Assembly: GCA_019454045.1 (NCBI GenBank)
Contig: SKCR01033442.1
Location: forward strand, 1 to 64,000
Origin: Zanthoxylum bungeanum
Lineage: Eukaryota > Streptophyta > Magnoliopsida > Sapindales > Rutaceae
DNA length: 64,000 nucleotides
Direction: 5' to 3'
Shown: positions 38,660 to 48,211 of the stretch, in pieces
How positions within the stretch are numbered: position 1 is the first letter of the stretch
Layout of the letters: every line of letters begins with the position of its first letter
The notes under the pieces: generated by a model
Told to the model about the DNA's origin: nothing
Seen by the model: the letters and a program-made list of their open reading frames with translations, nothing else
The model's database searches: none
Made by a program: the position numbers and the translations under genes

Positions 38660-38949
38660 TGTAGGCATTGCATTTTTGCATATCAGCCCAATGATGAGCC
38701 TCGTATGAAGGCACTACTTTTTAGTTGCGGAAGTTGCAGAAAGCGGTCGTCGGAAAGGGAAAGTCAAGAATTGACATTTTGTGGATCTAATTCCCTTGTT
38801 TTGCTTCGGGTTTGTTCGTCAAGTTTCCGTTTCAAAATTCATCCTCCGCCCGAAACCTTATCCTCGCTCTTTCTCACGCCTATCCTCTCTCTAAACTTTC
38901 CATGTATGTGCCCCTTCGACTTCCATGCAACGAAATTCCATCCACTTAC

Positions 38950-40520
38950 CCTTCATTAATATAAACACCATACCCCACATCATCTTTTCCTTCCATCATT
39001 CACGTGCCCTACAAACCAAAAAGCCAAATCCCTCACATGCCAAGCCAATCCTTCATAAACAAAACAAGCACTAAACTACAAGTCACAAACAAACGAAGCA
39101 AGAAAACCACTACCCATCACCCCACGTAAAGAAACCCATTTCACTACAACTCCCTCTGCCACCTTTCACCATTTCAATAACAATAATTCCTCCACATTCA
39201 CGTGAACCACCCACCTAATTCTTTCCAATCAACAAACAAACAAACAATATCCTCCATGACCATTCTGCACAACCCATAACTCATCAATAACCCTCAATCA
39301 GTCCACTATAAGCCAGGCCAGCTGCTCTTCTCATCGGGACCTTCACTTCTTCCACACACCATCATCATCCTCATCACTCACGGCATCATTACACTCCAAC
39401 GAACACAGCCCTCACGCATCTCCCATCTTCATCAACATCTTCACGCCTCTCACCACCATCAAACGCCCACTGATCTTCACCCACCTTAAACACAGCACTT
39501 GGCCACTGCCGAAACCCTATCACCCTCACTGCCATGCCGTGAAGAACCGAGACACCATACAACACCCTTCAACCAGCAGACCAAACTTCACTGCCATGCA
39601 TTAACCCACAGCCCTTGGATGCCGTCTCTCTACAGCACTTTCACGCACCCACAAGCATCCATAGAACTCTCAAAAATCTCTTCAATCCATTGCTCATAAT
39701 ACCTCCTCCACAGCAGCCAACATTCACGCTGAAAGCTCCTCCAAAATCCTTCCAAACTCACGCATTTACACTGCCAAATCCACATGCAAGCCACTGCACT
39801 GCCCATGCACCATAAGCCACTGCCTTACTAAACGCCCTAGCCAGTGCAACCATGTTCCTTCACGCCTGAACACATAACAAACCCTTAGCAGTCCCTTCTC
39901 CATACCACTCTTCATGCCGAGAGCCAACACCCCCTGCAGTACCAAGAAACCCTTCATCACGCCATTTCCCTCACCAAACAGACCTACTGCTTTCACACCC
40001 CCTAGCCCCATTGTCAATAACCTAAGCTAAGCCAGCCCATTCAACTTCATGGTAACTGCCCATCCACACTGCCAGCCACGTTAAACCCTCATCATCAATC
40101 GCCTTGCACCTTCACGCACCTATTGCTCACGACTCACCTATCTCCATCCACTCAAAGAACCCATGCACAGCCCCATACGTAACTAGCAGCCCTCATGCAC
40201 TGCTTGAATACGTCACCAGTCCCTCAACAGTTGCCTCACCTCACGTCCCAGCCTCTACACCTAACCCTACTGCCCTTCACGTCCAGGGGGGCACCCTCTA
40301 TCGCTAACCTTCATCATCGACACAACCACATCCATGATACACGCTCACGCACATACCCTAAACACAGCCAGCAAGCCTTCACGCACAGCTCCACACTCCA
40401 TCCAGTAACTTTATGCAGTAACTTCATGCACACATCCCATTCACTGAATCGCCCCTTCACTGCCCCTGACCACACACCAGCTCACTGCACCACTTCAACG
40501 CCTAAACAGTAACCTTTCAC
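38950..40520. other. G-poor, A/C-rich section of the solo LTR
   Basis: About 1.6 kb in which the plus strand is dominated by C and A (phrases such as 'caccatcatcatcctcatc'). Stop codons are scarce, giving several 60-105 codon frames by chance. None shows a domain, so none is called as a gene. Confidence 0.7.
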
Positions 40521-40607
40521 CCCAAAACTGCCCATAAAAAACCTTGAAACCGTGATCCAAACTCCCCAAAAATCATCCCGGAATTGACCAAAAAATAGCC
40601 TGGAAAT

Positions 40608-40840
40608 AACGAGTGAAACAGATAAAACCACGAGTGAAAATAGACAAAACAGTAGAAACAGCGGACCCGTGAAAACAACGAAAAACCGCGAGTGGAAACG
40701 GACAAAACAGAGAAAATAGTGAACCTGTGAAAACAGTGGAAACAGCGGACCAGTGAAAACAGTGGAAACAGCGGACCAGTGAAAACAGAGAAAACAGTGA
40801 ACCTGTGAAAACTGTAGAAACAGCGTACCAGTGAAAACAC
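40608..40840 (+). repeat. 26-bp minisatellite inside the solo LTR
   Basis: The unit is GTGAAAACAGTGGAAACAGC plus GGACCA, 26 bp. Two consecutive copies at about 40727-40778 are identical, with diverged copies on both sides (about 8 in all, some with length changes). There is a sub-period of about 11-15 bp (GAAAACAG/GAAACAGC). Confidence 0.8.
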
Positions 40841-41640
40841 CAAAACGATATCCCTTCCGGCACCGTGGAATGCACTCCCGGAAAGCGACTTAAAAGGTAA
40901 GACCTGAGGGCACCCTTTTATTTATTATCCTTTATTTTTAGTTATTTTATTGTTTTATTTCGCATGATTATTGTGAATTGGTGCATGATGTGATTTCTGG
41001 GTGAACGGAATATGTGTTCTCTCTTGTGGTATATCGGATGGAAACCCAGACGTAAATTCCGTAGCCGAATCGAATGGACGGTATTGCGGTTTGCACTCGG
41101 GATACAATGCCACGTATCACTTGAGAGACACACGTATTTCGTTTCATCCAACCTTGTATTTGAGCATGATTAGGTTGCTAGTATGTTGTTTATTCCTTAA
41201 GCATGATTAATTTAGTCTTGTTATTTAATTTTCAAAGCATGATTGTGTTATTTAGGCATGTTGTTTCTTCATTCCTTATGCATGTTATTAGTTATGATGT
41301 GTTTGGATAATGATTTATACATGTTGATTTAATGGTTCAATATGCTCGTTGTGTTACATTGCGTGAAGTTATTTGGATGCAAGCATGTTAGATCTAAGTA
41401 CCATTGAGCATGATTAAGTAGACTTGATTGATCTATTGCACAAATCCGTTCATTACAAGTGGCATAAGTAAGGGACCATTCCGAACCCAACGGTTTGAGG
41501 TCTTCCCTTGCGAAGGGTGAGTGCGGCCTTAAATCATTTTTCCCGGTTCACACCGGGTGGCGACTCCATGTTATTTTGTACTTCTCAACTAGGCCGCGAG
41601 CCTAGGACAGCGTCACCCAGCCTCTGTTGTCTACAACGCA

Positions 41641-41843
41641 CTTTCATCCCGGGCGACCTGGTGCTAAGAAAGGTCACCCTAAATACTCGAAAGCCAGAGG
41701 AGGGCTTTCTGAGCGCCAAATGGGAAGGGCCCTACAAGGTGGTAAAAGTGGTGAAACCGGGAGTGTACATCCTAGAGCGACTGGACGGCACAAAATTAAA
41801 AAAGCCATGGAACGCTGAGATGTTGAGGAAATACTTCCAGTAA
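41641..41843 (+). pseudogene. Tat integrase C-terminal (GPY/F) module
   Basis: Reads FHPGDLVLRKV...EGPYKVVKV...AEMLRKYFQ and stops at 41841-41843. This is the GPY/F module that ends gypsy integrases and was separated from 38659 by the solo LTR. The frame is open and intact in this segment. Confidence 0.9.
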
Positions 41844-42204
41844 TCTTTCCCTTCCTCCTATCTGTTTACAGCAAAAAGGACAGAGATCCAAATACATAAA
41901 GCCTCTCTCAAAATGACCCACAGAGAGCTGTAAGAAGGGCAGTATGTCCCCGAGCATGAATAAAAAACTTTCTTTTTTTCCAAACACTCTCAAATAAAAC
42001 TTTACGAAACCATATTCAAAAAAAACTCGGGGACATGCTCACGACAACGATCCAAAGCTAAAGAACACAAAACTCGCAACTGCCCGACCACAGATACCAC
42101 CACAAAAATGCACAGAGTCACACCAGAATCATCCGACTCCATACAAAAAAACAGAGAGCACAGATCTTTGAGAAACATAACATGAGGAGGAATGTACCCT
42201 TAAT

Positions 42205-43300
42205 GTTTCGATCGGCTCGGGGCTGGATTACGTTCCGCCGATGCCTCTTCATTATTCGGCTCGGGGCTGGATTTCGTTCCGCCGAGGCCGTTTGTTTACT
42301 CGGCTCGGGGCTGGATTTCATTCCGCCGAGGCCGTTTTAGGCTCGGGGTCGGGTTACGTCCCACCGAGTCAATACTCATTGGACTGGGGACGGAACATTC
42401 CCCCAGAACCAAGTATCTCTCTTGGCTCGGGTCCTCAGGGGCATACTCGATGTAATGGATCCGTGGGAAAGCATAGCACGGGGGATGATGACACCCCCGT
42501 GACGATTGCTAGCTCCAGTGATACCGGACCTAAGGAGGAATATACCCTTAGTATCCCGGACACTCTTTGATCCATTCATCATCCGGATCTGTGGGAGACA
42601 CAGCACAGGGATGCGTTATGCCCCTGTGGCGTGTGCCAGCTCCAGTGTGGTAAGGAGGAGCCCTCATACAATACACAGGCTCCCTAGTGAACCAACGTGT
42701 AGAGGATGTGCCCTTACCATTCAAACGCTCTTCTGATCCGAATCCTGGTTCGCCGGGACACTGAATTGGAAGATTCAGAATTGTGTTTTGGAGACCTCGG
42801 ACGGGACGTTGTTTTGAGGCATCCATGTTATTGTTTATGCTTGCAAAACGTTTTTTATTTTGGGATAGGTGCTAAGTCACCCCCGCCTTTTTATTTTCCA
42901 GAAACTTGTTTTTGTTTTCCGCCGGTCTGGTAGGGGGACGCCCATGCCAGATTCGGTAGGGCTTCAAAGGTTGATTCACTTCCCTTCTGAATAAGTCGCA
43001 GGGGATGTCGGCTCGGGGCTGGATTACGTTCCGCCGAGGCCACTTGATAGTCGGCCCGGGGCTGGATTTCGTTCCGCCGAGGCCACTTGGTTATCTAGCT
43101 CGGGGTCGGGTACGTCCCACCGAGTCAGCCCTTTGGACTGGGGACGTAACATTCCCCCAGGTCCAAGTTCCTTTCTCAGCTCGGGGTCGGGGTACGTCCC
43201 ACCGAGTCAGCCATTTGGACTGGGGACGTAACATCCCCCAGGTCCAAGTTCCTTTCTCAGCTCGGACCCAGGTTATGCCCCTCCGGCTAATGTTGACCCC
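42205..43300. repeat. Array of imperfect palindromes between pol and the antisense gene
   Basis: Two clusters (42205-42500 and 43005-43300) of GC-rich units. Type 1 is GGCTCGGGGCTGGATTACGT...CCGCCGAGGCC. Type 2 is CTCGGGGTCGGGTACGTCCC...CCGAG. Type 3 is GGACTGGGGACGTAACATTC...CCCCAGGTCC. Each is self-complementary around an ACGT or TACGT core, so each can fold into a hairpin. Types 2 and 3 alternate. Spacer 42500-43000 has related but diverged phrases. Tandem repeats in the 3' UTR are known from Tat/Ogre elements. Confidence 0.85.
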
Positions 43301-43474
43301 CGAAAGGTCTCAGAATATTCAGACAAACAAGAAGCATAAAGAAAAAAAAAGAAAGGGCGAAAGAGATAAGAAATACACAGAAATATATATATATATGTGC
43401 ATGCCAAAATACAACTTGTAAGGTTATTACAAAAAATTAAAGTATACATAGGGCCCCGGTCGGGTTACCCTTTC

Positions 43475-45958
43475 TCATTCAGCCCGCACAGGAGCAGGAA
43501 TCTCTTCGTCAGCTTGCTCAGACAGCGGAAGGATCGGCTCGAATTCAGAAGGAGGAACTGCAGCTTCAACCTCAGCAGCGTGAGAGACCTCTGCTTCAGG
43601 GACGGGAGGAGGGATCTCAAGACAGTCCTCGCCGGGGGCAGGAACATCAAGTCGTCCTTCTTGGGGAGCCCCAGAAGCCGGAACCACCGAGATCGGGTCA
43701 GGATCCATCACCTCCTCAGAAGGAGGAGGGAGCCATTTCCGGAACTCCTCCTCAGAAATATCCCCCTTACAAAAACTGATGGCCGCATAAATAGGGTCCA
43801 TGTTCAGACTTGGCAGCACCATCGGTATCAAATCAGCACAATCACCAACCCCCTCAAGACGGATGGCCTCCTTCTCGGCCTCAAGATCGACCTCTCTTTC
43901 CTCGAGCTCGGCCTCTTTCCTCTCAAGATCATCCCGGGCCCGCGCCATTTGTTCATCATTGGCCTTCAATTTGGTTTCAACACTGGCCACCTTCGCATTC
44001 AAAACGCCAATCTCGGATTGGGCAGCTTTCAAGTCCTCCCGAGCATTGTCGGCAAGCTTTCGCTCCAGCGCAGCAGCAGCCTTAAGAGCCTTATTAATTT
44101 TGAAGTTCTCAATGGCGGTCGCCTCGTGATTCTTTATCACCTCCTCCCGGTCGGCCAGTTTAGCTTCCACTTCTGTAAGACGATTCTGAAGCCTCTGAGC
44201 CTGACCACCCTCGGACAACAGACTCAGAAGAAGGTCTTTGTTCTTGGCCATAAGGTAAGTAGCCTGCACAAAAAACAAAAAAAAAGGGGGTCGAGATATA
44301 ATATGAAGAAGACCAAGAACCGAAGTCAAAAAAAAAAAAAAAAAAAGAGAAGAATAAAACTACCTTTGCCATTTGAGAGCTCATCTCGGTCACCACAGCT
44401 TCGGGCGAGATGTCCTCATATCTCGAAACCTCCCCCGGGGGAATCACCTCGGCCAATTCATTGAAAGCCGGCACTAAATGAGAAGTAGCCTCCCGGATGC
44501 CTTCTCCCAAATCATCCACCCCGAGGATTACAGGACCCTTTCGCTTCTTGGAGGAGCCCACGGATGATTTTTTCCCCGACGAACGTCTTTCTTCTTGCCC
44601 GGGACAGGATCCTCCTCCTCCTCTTGAACCAACTCGGTCTCCTCTGACCCGAACTGACGCCTCCTCTTCCTAAGAGGCTTCGGCGGACTGACAAGACGAG
44701 CAGATCCTGACGACTGCGCACTAGGAGAAGATAGACCTGAGCGACCGGCTGAACTCTCCCTTGAGACGCCCTCTCTGCCCCAGCAGGGTCAGGTTGTGCC
44801 CCGGAAGTTCCAGTTTCCGCATGACCGGCTTTCTTCATAGTACCGGCCAACTTCTCGAGAAACTTTGGCCTCTTCGACATGCCTACAAAAAAAGGGGGGA
44901 AGGAAGTCAGGACCCGAGCTTATAACAAAGACGTCAAACATTTAAAATAAACAGGGGAATCAAACTAAACAGTCAGTAAACATCTACCTATCCGACCTGA
45001 TACCTCCGAAGGGACGGTCCGAGTAAGACCCGACTCAACAAAGGCCGCATCATTAACCAATTCCCTCCAGTGAGCAGCGTACCGACGAGCCCAGAATACT
45101 CACCGCCGGACCTGATGGGAAACTTTGGGAGCATCTCTCCAACAGGCTAGGAAGAATAGAAGAAAAATGGTAAGAATCCAAACAAAGAAAAGATAAAGGA
45201 AGAGAAGCTAAAGGGTCGGTCTCCTAACCTCCCGCCCTGATGATATCCGGTACCAAGATCTCCCCTTCATCCGACCTCATGGCCCGTCCCCAATCCCCAG
45301 TGGCCCAGAACCAGAGATCTTTGAAGTTCTTATTGGAGTCAAGGAGCTTCTGGACGACATTTAACGAACTGTTGTAAGCGGAAAGGTAGTACCAACCATG
45401 ATGAGCCTTTGGGTTGGCCTTCAAACGGTATACCCTCTTCACCTCTTCAAAGGAAGGCTCGCCAAGTCCTGCCCGATGCCAAGCTACATACAACCCGGCC
45501 AGAATCCTCCAACTGTTTAGACTCAGCTGACAGGGGGCGATCTCCATCTCGACCAGCATCCAAGCGAAATAAGGTTGAATCGGCAGCCGCAGCCCACACT
45601 CAAAGAAGGCAGGAAGAAGTGCCACCGAGCCCTCGTCAGGTTGGCTAGTGCGATCCATAGGACTGGGAACTTCAAGGGCGATATCTATCGGAATACTATA
45701 TCGTTGTCGAAGAAGGGCAAGATCGTCTTCAGTTATTTTGGAAGGACGGTTCATATCTAGAGCCGACGAGCCAAGGTCACCGGGCTCTGGGTCCTTCCGA
45801 GGAACCCTCTGATGGTAGGAGTCCTGTTCGATCTCAGAAGGAGTAGGCGTAGTGTCAAGGTCTTCTACACTAGGTGCCCCCGAGCCCGAGGAGAGCTCCT
45901 CAGCAGGGGGAGTTGAGATTTTAGCAGGCTTTTCAGGGGAGGAACTGCTGTCAGACAT
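43475..45958 (-). CDS. Tat antisense gene (aORF), four exons
   Basis: On the strand opposite gag-pol. Exons are 45958-45229, 45146-44988, 44882-44364 and 44263-43475. The three introns (82, 105 and 100 bp) have GT-AG borders and acceptor T-tracts, and phases agree at each junction. Exon 1 starts MSDSSSSPEKPAK, is acidic and Ser/Pro-rich, then has a globular domain (SWRILAGLYVAWHRA and FKDLWFWATGDWG) resembling the 'putative gypsy-type transposon' family PF04195. Exon 4 has a long coiled coil (about 44240-43850) and an acidic proline-rich tail. Defects are one TGA in exon 2 at a CpG (CGA to TGA) and a one-base frame shift in exon 3 near 44540. Function is unknown. Antisense ORFs of this kind are known in Tat/Grande/Retand elements. 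Confidence 0.8.
45229..45958 (-). CDS. Antisense gene exon 1
   Basis: 730 nt, open throughout. The start ATG at 45958 is preferred over an upstream in-frame ATG at 45979 because MSDSSS begins the acidic low-complexity leader. The donor is GAG|GTTAGG at 45228. It encodes the only globular domain of the protein. Confidence 0.82.
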
Positions 45959-46707
45959 CACTGACACCCAGAAAAACAAATAAGGAAGGGGAAGTCAGTC
46001 TATAGCTAAAAGGAACTACTCACGGTTTCCATGATTGGCTAAAACATGTGGTCTCTAAAGTGCCCTAAAGCGGAACCCAGCAAACCATAAATCTTTCCCT
46101 AGCAAACACTCAAAAATGAGCAGCAAACACAGATTCATAAACACAAAAAAAAAAGGAAAGAGGTCGTTCAGAGGACTTACTTGTTCTTCTCGGAAAAAGC
46201 AGGAGGTTGTGCAGTACGGTTGTGCCCGTTCCTTATGTTCGCAGCAAAGAAAAAGAAAAAACCCGCGGTTGAACTTCGAGAACACGGAGTTGGGCGAATC
46301 TCGGAGATGTTTTCAGGAAAGAAGGAGAAATTGCCAAAAAAAAGATGGAACAGTGAAAGCCTCGCCTTCTTATAGTCATAACCAGGACGCTCATGACCGT
46401 TGGATCTAAAGGAAGAACCCGGATGAACGCCAGGTGTCAACTGCAAAAGAGGTCTCCCAAGTTTGAACAGGCGGCTGAGATCAGCCCACTGTGAAGACGC
46501 CTCCACACGGTCGATTCGTTTCCTTTTTGGCGGGAACCCGGCGGATGTTTGACAAGTGTCGAACTTAGAAGAAACCCTAAAGTTGATTTGATAGGCATTT
46601 AAGCGGACGTGACTATTGCGTGTCTCAAGACAAAGCGCTTGAAAAGAGGCGACAAAACATTTCTTGACACCGGACCGACCTCCAACAGAGCAAATCAGAA
46701 ACACCAT

Positions 46708-46717
46708 CTTTATATAG
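46708..46717 (-). promoter_or_regulatory. TATA box for the antisense gene
   Basis: Minus strand reads CTATATAAAG, a textbook plant TATA element. It lies 51 bp inside the 3' LTR border and 750 bp upstream of the antisense ATG. The antisense promoter would therefore be internal, not LTR-borne. Confidence 0.6.
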
Positions 46718-46767
46718 TTCCCGGCACCAACTTGCACACTTGTTGGAACCGAGAACTAGGGGACAGA

Positions 46768-47507
46768 TGTTGATGGTGTTTTCAGGCACTATGACATTTA
46801 AGGCAGCACGACGAGGACAGAAGGGTAATTCCCTGACTGGTCAAGATCATCAAAGCCGACCCGACCACAACATCTAATGACCGACCACTTTGATTCGGAT
46901 GACCGAGCACTATAAGGTCGGCAGAAACACTCTCAGCATAAAAGATTGCCATGACCGACCTCATGAAGACCGACCAGATGGCGAGACGTGTTCAAGATGA
47001 CGACACCCCATTCTTGCGGATAAGATAAAACGAATTATCCTACTCTCACAAAGAAATAAAGTCAGAATCCGAAAAGGAATAAGAAAAGAGAAGGGAAAAT
47101 CAGACTAGGAATCCTTGCAAGGAAAGAAGACTAAAAGTTCAACTAGGATTTCTTATACAAATAGGAGTCTGATTTCTGTGTTATTATAAATAGGAGGGCA
47201 TAGTATGTGTAAAAGGCATCATAAAAAATCAGTGATCAGAATCATCAAGCTCTGATTTGTAAACACAAAAAGATCTGAGAAGCGTATTGGAGTAATAAAA
47301 AAGTATCATCCTGTTCTTGTCCGTGGACGTAGGTCGGATCCAAAATCCACCGAACCACGTTAAATCTCTTTGTCGATTGGTGTGTTTATCTGTCTCTCGC
47401 TAAGTTTGCCTTTGGTCCCCCATAACCAAACAAATTCACTATTGAAGGAGGATTACCTCGGAGGTGATATTCCTACGTTGCCCCGAGACCAAAATCCACC
47501 GTCAACA
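46768..47507 (+). repeat. 3' LTR of Tat element
   Basis: 740 bp, nearly identical to 32600-33338, ending GTCAACA before TSD GAAAC. The purine-rich AACTAGGGGACAGA immediately upstream (46754-46767) is the likely PPT. Confidence 0.95.
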
Positions 47508-48053
47508 GAAACATCAAACTTGCATGAGAAAAATGGAAGCAATAAATGAAGTGGAAATGGAGTGAGAGGCTCCCAAATTCGCTTTTTTTTTTTATGGAGA
47601 TGGATGATGAATAGTTGCTATATTTATAGCAAAAAGGGGTTGCTTTTTGTGTAATAAAGTGTGATTAAAATAATTCCACATGTCAAAATTTAAACCAGTC
47701 TTGAAATTTACTATTCATCCTACCAAATCATGTATATTTGACCTAGGTCTGATCTAAATTTGGAAATATAATCAACATGAAAGTTATAGGTCTCGGTCTA
47801 AGTTTTCTGACCATAAAACGATCACTAAAATCGGACATCGGGGGCAAAGGTTAGGGTCAAAATACCATAAATTGCATGTGACTCAGTTAATCTTATAAAG
47901 AAAATGTTGAAACTAAAAGTCTATCCCGAATCTACAGGCGGGATTTCTAAGGTTTTTATCCTACTAACACATGATAATATGCATAATGACATATCATGCA
48001 TGATGAATTAACTATATTGGATATGGCATGTCTAACTAGGGTGTTACAACACC

Positions 48054-48211
48054 AAAGAAGATATGGGACAAATATATATATATATTTGTATAATAAGTAT
48101 TATGAAGATATAGGAGATAAGAGGAAACTATATATATTATTTAAGGAAAGAGGCTGGCGAAATTTAAATACAATTTTTATTCTCTTATCTCTCAAGATTT
48201 GATGGACATAG
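48054..48211. other. AT-rich 3' flank of kinase pseudogene
   Basis: Short AT-rich stretch with a (AT)n run at about 48074. No feature beyond the TSD at its left edge. Confidence 0.5.

Larger units (their letters stand above)
38660..41635 (+). mobile_element. Solo-LTR-like insertion in Tat integrase, 2976 bp
   Basis: Begins TGTAGGCATTG and ends GTTGTCTACA, with TG...CA ends and the perfect TSD ACGCA at 38655-38659 and 41636-41640. Excising it restores continuity of the integrase C-terminal region. There is no coding domain, PBS or paired LTR, so I call a solo LTR. Its end carries 'cacaccgggtggcgactcca', a phrase I associate with Tat/Ogre-type LTRs (from memory). It contains a strongly A/C-biased section and a 26-bp minisatellite. 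The orientation is assumed from that phrase. Confidence 0.85.
32600..47507 (+). mobile_element. Ty3/gypsy Tat-lineage retrotransposon, 14.9 kb, with antisense gene
   Basis: LTRs 32600-33338 and 46768-47507 differ by about nine substitutions and one 1-bp indel over 740 bp (counted by eye, about 98.8% identical). The TSD GAAAC is at 32595-32599 and 47508-47512. Layout: PBS, gag, protease, RT, RNase H, a second RNase H (a Tat hallmark), integrase, a repeat-rich spacer, an antisense gene, then the 3' LTR. A 2.98-kb insertion splits the integrase. Coding frames carry several frameshifts despite the young LTRs, so it was probably non-autonomous when it inserted or the consensus has indel errors. 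Confidence 0.95.
28622..48048 (+). mobile_element. Large-LTR chromovirus-type solo LTR (or LARD) hosting a nested Tat element and a SINE
   Basis: The ends are TGTCACACCC (28622) and GGGTGTTACA (48048), which also form a 9-of-10 inverted terminal match. The TSD ACACC occurs at 28617-28621 and 48049-48053. After removing the nested Tat element (32600-47507 plus one GAAAC copy) and the SINE, about 4.3 kb of non-coding sequence remain. There is no internal paired repeat, PBS or coding domain, so a solo LTR is the simplest reading and a large non-autonomous derivative is the alternative. Two truncated relatives lie at 10566-12309 and 12310-24136. The Tekay/Del assignment rests on terminal motifs. 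Confidence 0.8.

Noticed and set aside
38950..40520. Several 60-105 codon frames as small genes
   Set aside because: They result from the G-poor composition, occur in overlapping frames, and have no domain or start context.
40608..40840. CRISPR-like repeat array
   Set aside because: Units are contiguous without spacers and diverge gradually. A plant LTR minisatellite.
43397..44464. 355-codon plus-strand frame
   Set aside because: It runs opposite antisense-gene exons 3 and 4 and crosses their intron. Composition is Arg/Ser/Leu-rich as expected for the complement of a coiled-coil coding strand.
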